From: Sphingosinicella microcystinivorans
GTDB lineage: Bacteria; Pseudomonadota; Alphaproteobacteria; Sphingomonadales; Sphingomonadaceae
DNA length: 64,000 nt
Direction: 5' to 3'
Assembly (NCBI RefSeq): GCF_003634215.1
Contig: NZ_RBWX01000009.1
Span: 248,001 to 312,000, forward strand
Of the stretch, positions 60,299-64,000 are shown one piece after another. The notes beneath the pieces were generated by a model, which made no database searches, had not been told where the DNA came from, and saw only the letters and a list, made by a program, of their open reading frames with translations. How positions within the stretch are numbered: position 1 is the stretch's first letter; each line of letters begins with the position of its first letter. Both the position numbers and the translations under genes were made by a program.

Positions 60299-61512
60299 GG
60301 CTGCATCACAGGAAGCATGTCGAGCGCCCGGTCGATCCGGGCGACCGCCGCCGCATACTCAGTGCTGGAAACGTCACGATAGTGGCGTTCGAAGGCGCTT
60401 GAGCTCATGCCTTCGTTGAAGCCAAGTGCCGAGAGCGGCAGAAGCTCGGGGGAATCGGCAGAGAAACGGCGCGAAAGGCGCGCGGCACGCGCCGGATCGG
60501 CCGCCGTTTCGCCGAGCCGTAGACCCGCACGGTCCGCCGCAAGGTCGACGAACGAGAAACCACTGCCGCCGGCAAGGCTGTCGTCGAGTTCCTTCCAGGT
60601 GCCGAGCGCGCGCCCGATGGCGGGATCGGCAGCAGCCGCCAGCGCCGCCGACAGCGTGAAATGCTTGGCAAGGTCGTCGCGCCCCGCAAGCGTCACCCGC
60701 AGCGTCGGGGGAAGCATCGGGGTGAGCGCGGCCTCGCTGTCGCGGGCGAGACGGCCCGCACGCGGCCCGACGACGAGCATGGCGGCAGCAACCATCGCGG
60801 CCCGCGCATGCGACCGCGCGCGCTCCCCGCTCTGCGGCGCGTCCGCAAAGAGCGCGGCATAGACCTCGGACAGATCGAGCGGGCGCCCTTCGAGGCGCTG
60901 ATACGCGGAAACGTAGAGCCGGTTGGCGAGGTGTCCATCGATCGCGTCGTCCGACGGCGCCAGCTTGCTGACGCCCTTCAGCAGCCCACGCGGCAGATCG
61001 AGCACGACATTGGCCGTGCCCTTCCCCGCTTCGAACGCGAGGATCGCCTCGCGCGTCGTGGGGAAGCGCTGGCCGGCGCGCATCTCCGCTGCCTTATGGG
61101 CCATGCCGAGCAGCGGCTCGAGCAGCAGCGTCGGGATCGGCAGCGTGCCGATGTTCGCGGAAATCTGCGGGTAGCCGTAGTCCTCGACCTCGGTGATGCG
61201 CACGCCCCCCGTCAGCCACGTGCCGCCCGAAAGGCGGAAGGCGGCCTTCACCGCGAGCGCATCGTCCGCGACGCGGGGGGAGAGGCGCAGCCGGGGCACA
61301 CCGTTGGTGAGCACGCGCGCCGCACCCTCCATGTCCGCGATCGAGGCCGTGACCGGCGAAGGCTCCTCGGCAGCCGCGACTTCCGCGAGCGCGACCGCGA
61401 GGTTGCGCGCGGCGCGAACGTCCGACGCGCTCGGGACATCGGGCGCAGCGATCCCCTCGCCGGTGAGCGCAGCCGCCCCGGCGAACAGGATAAGAGCCAG
61501 CAATCCAAGCAC
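60295..61512 (-). CDS. Conserved protein of unknown function
   Basis: A 405-residue protein with an N-terminal hydrophobic leader (MLGLLALILFAGAAALTGEGIA; signal peptide or anchor). The rest is mostly Ala/Leu-rich and helical. The stretch HFTLSAALAAAADPAIGRALGTWKELDDSLAGGSGFSFVDLAADRAGLRLGE (about 285-335) reads like a conserved block I associate with an unnamed family also seen outside alphaproteobacteria. No catalytic residues can be named. Follows folP by 93 bases on the same strand. Confidence 0.7.
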   Translation of the reverse strand: MLGLLALILFAGAAALTGEGIAAPDVPSASDVRAARNLAVALAEVAAAEEPSPVTASIADMEGAARVLTNGVPRLRLSPRVADDALAVKAAFRLSGGTWLTGGVRITEVEDYGYPQISANIGTLPIPTLLLEPLLGMAHKAAEMRAGQRFPTTREAILAFEAGKGTANVVLDLPRGLLKGVSKLAPSDDAIDGHLANRLYVSAYQRLEGRPLDLSEVYAALFADAPQSGERARSHARAAMVAAAMLVVGPRAGRLARDSEAALTPMLPPTLRVTLAGRDDLAKHFTLSAALAAAADPAIGRALGTWKELDDSLAGGSGFSFVDLAADRAGLRLGETAADPARAARLSRRFSADSPELLPLSALGFNEGMSSSAFERHYRDVSSTEYAAAVARIDRALDMLPVMQP

Positions 61513-61605
61513 GAATCGAATGGGGCCACTCCCGCCAGATACGGCAGCGTTCTACTCGCGCGCCGGGCGCGCTCACAAGCGGCAGATGCCGTGCCGGGCG
61601 ACGAC

Positions 61606-62664
61606 CTACAGCGTGGGCGGGCTGAGCGCCGCATCGCGCAGGCCCCGCCAGACGCGGATCGCCTGCGCCGATTCGAAAACGTCGTGGACGCGCACCATCT
61701 GCACGCCCTGCCCGATCGCCGTCATCACGAGCGCGAGCGAGCCGCCAAGGCGGCGATCGACCGGCGCCTCGTTGGAGAGCGCACCGACAATGCGCTTGCG
61801 GCTGGCCCCCAGAAGCACGGGCACGCCGAGGCCGTGAAACAACGAGAGGCCGTTCAGAACTTCAAGGTTGTGCCGCACGGTCTTGCCGAAGCCGATGCCC
61901 GGATCGACGAGGATCTTGTCGCGCGCGATCCCGGCTGCAACCGCCGCATCGATGCGCATTTCGAGCCAATCGTAGACGTCGAGCAGCGCGTCTTCATACT
62001 GCGGATCACGCTGCATCGTCTCGGGGCCGCCCCGCGTGTGCATGATGACGACGGGGCAACCGGCGTTTGCGATCGTTTCGAGCGCACGGTCGTCGTGCGT
62101 AAGGCCGGAAACGTCGTTGACCATCCCCGCACCGCGCGACAGGGCATCGGCCATCACCGCGCTCTTTCGCGTGTCGATCGAGACCGCGACACCTGCCTTC
62201 GCCAGCCGCTCGATAACGGGCGCGACGCGGACGATTTCGTCCTGCTCCCATACTTCAGCGGCGCCGGGGCGCGTGGATTCACCACCGACATCGATGATCG
62301 CAGCACCCTCCGCCGCCATGGCGACGGCAGCGGCAGCGGCCTCGTCGTCGGTCGCGTGGCGGCCGCCGTCCGAGAAGCTGTCGGGCGTGCGGTTCAGGAT
62401 CGCCATCACTGAAGGCTCGGAAAAGCGCACCGTGCGCTCGCCGAGCTGGATCGGTGCACGAGGCGCCGTCAGCCGCGCCCAAAGCGGGTTCGACGTATCG
62501 ATTTCCGATATGGGCACCAGTCGCTGCGACACACGCTTGCCGCCGCTGCGCTCGATGACCTCGACAGCCGAGAACCACGTGAGCCCGCCCGCAAGCCGCG
62601 CTACCCGACCGTCGTAGCCGAAGGGCGCATCAACGAAGCCGGTGGGGCGGAAATAGGATTTCAC
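61606..62664 (-). CDS. folP: Dihydropteroate synthase
   Basis: Makes 7,8-dihydropteroate for folate; the sulfonamide target. The 352-residue protein is longer than the usual 280 because of an N-terminal extension of about 85 residues (SYFRPTGFVDAPFGYDGRVARLAGGLTWFSAVEVIERSGG), a form seen in alphaproteobacteria. Core motifs are MAILNRTPDSFSDGG, IIDVGGESTRPGA, VSIDTRKSAVM and VLLGASRKR. Starts three bases after the ccrM stop, so ccrM and folP form an operon. Confidence 0.93.
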   Translation of the reverse strand: MKSYFRPTGFVDAPFGYDGRVARLAGGLTWFSAVEVIERSGGKRVSQRLVPISEIDTSNPLWARLTAPRAPIQLGERTVRFSEPSVMAILNRTPDSFSDGGRHATDDEAAAAAVAMAAEGAAIIDVGGESTRPGAAEVWEQDEIVRVAPVIERLAKAGVAVSIDTRKSAVMADALSRGAGMVNDVSGLTHDDRALETIANAGCPVVIMHTRGGPETMQRDPQYEDALLDVYDWLEMRIDAAVAAGIARDKILVDPGIGFGKTVRHNLEVLNGLSLFHGLGVPVLLGASRKRIVGALSNEAPVDRRLGGSLALVMTAIGQGVQMVRVHDVFESAQAIRVWRGLRDAALSPPTL

Positions 62665-62667
62665 GGA

Positions 62668-63888
<1,221 letters not shown>

Positions 63889-63969
63889 ACATGAAGTCTT
63901 GACCGCAACCCCTTGCGATAGCGCGGATCGACATACGCCAGCCCTTGTGGGTGTGGCGGAAACGACTCA

Positions 63970-64000
63970 ATGGGAAAATTCAGGCAGAAAATTCGGTTGC
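63970..64000 (+). CDS. Possible start of a divergent gene cut by the window edge
   Basis: ATG at 63970 opens the frame MGKFRQKIRL to the edge, with GGCGGAAACG about 12 bases upstream. Divergent from ccrM across the 198-base regulatory region. Only ten codons are visible, so no product can be named. Confidence 0.3.
   Translation, partial: MGKFRQKIRL

Noticed and set aside
60661-62412. 583-codon plus-strand open frame antisense to folP and the preceding gene
   Set aside because: No recognisable domains, and folP carries complete catalytic blocks.

Overview
The window is a compact, high-GC (roughly 65% by eye) stretch of an alphaproteobacterial chromosome, most probably from the order Sphingomonadales. 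The evidence is the CcrM methyltransferase with a CtrA-type box upstream, EcfG-type promoters (GGAAC-N16-CGTT), PhaR, DUF2125, a CvpA-RadA-CysS run, and several conserved unknown proteins of a sphingomonad flavour. It is core chromosome: I find no rRNA, tRNA, insertion sequence, prophage or CRISPR array, and genes are packed with many 1-4 nt stop/start overlaps.

Layout. 1-8.3 kb: the 3' part of prs, tag, an Atm1-type ABC exporter, a stress flavoprotein-fold gene with a near-perfect EcfG promoter, a lipoprotein, and (minus strand) dnaB and a large patatin-like protein. 8.4-12.4 kb: a MAPEG gene, then the minus-strand run radA-cvpA-cysS. 12.5-17.9 kb: alr coupled to mlaE-mlaF, a NifU-like scaffold, an ICMT-type methyltransferase and a Kef-type antiporter. 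17.9-23.5 kb: a LysR regulator divergent from mmsA, then a Rid protein, an isobutyryl-CoA dehydrogenase and DUF423 (valine/branched-chain catabolism), and an MDR oxidoreductase. 23.5-27.7 kb: a TRIC-like channel, a YdjM-type hydrolase, a class II aldolase and a Tat-exported PhoD phosphatase. 27.9-33.5 kb: aroK-aroB on the minus strand, diverging from two unknown envelope genes, xerD and accA. 33.5-37.2 kb: phaR, a short PhaC-like protein, a thiolase, a methyltransferase and a small membrane protein. 37.3-43 kb: TonB receptor plus MFS transporter under a divergent TetR, and an ExeA-like ATPase. 43-47.5 kb: a crotonase, YciI, a ZIP transporter, rpmB, a phytase-like lipoprotein, a PRC-barrel gene with an EcfG promoter, and a cytochrome c lipoprotein. 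47.8-49.4 kb: a complete luxR-luxI quorum-sensing pair with palindromes upstream of both genes. 49.4-57.3 kb: tadA, a small anchored protein, hisC-tyrA, and a tightly coupled cysK-ftsE-ftsX-ydcF-plsC-DUF2125 run. 57.5-64 kb: an orphan peptide-binding lipoprotein with a thiolase, a conserved unknown, and ccrM-folP.

The most interesting signals are regulatory. (1) The ccrM upstream region packs four GANTC sites (CcrM's own target) into 56 bp, two of them in the arms of a 19-bp inverted repeat and one inside the spacer of a TTAA-N7-TTAA CtrA box. (2) Two perfect and one near-perfect EcfG promoters define part of a general stress regulon. (3) Distinct palindromes precede luxR and luxI. (4) A palindrome in the TetR/TonB-receptor gap and another in the LysR/mmsA gap look like local operators.

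All functions are inferred from reading protein motifs without database searches. Start codons were chosen by ribosome-binding sites, family N-termini and gene overlap.
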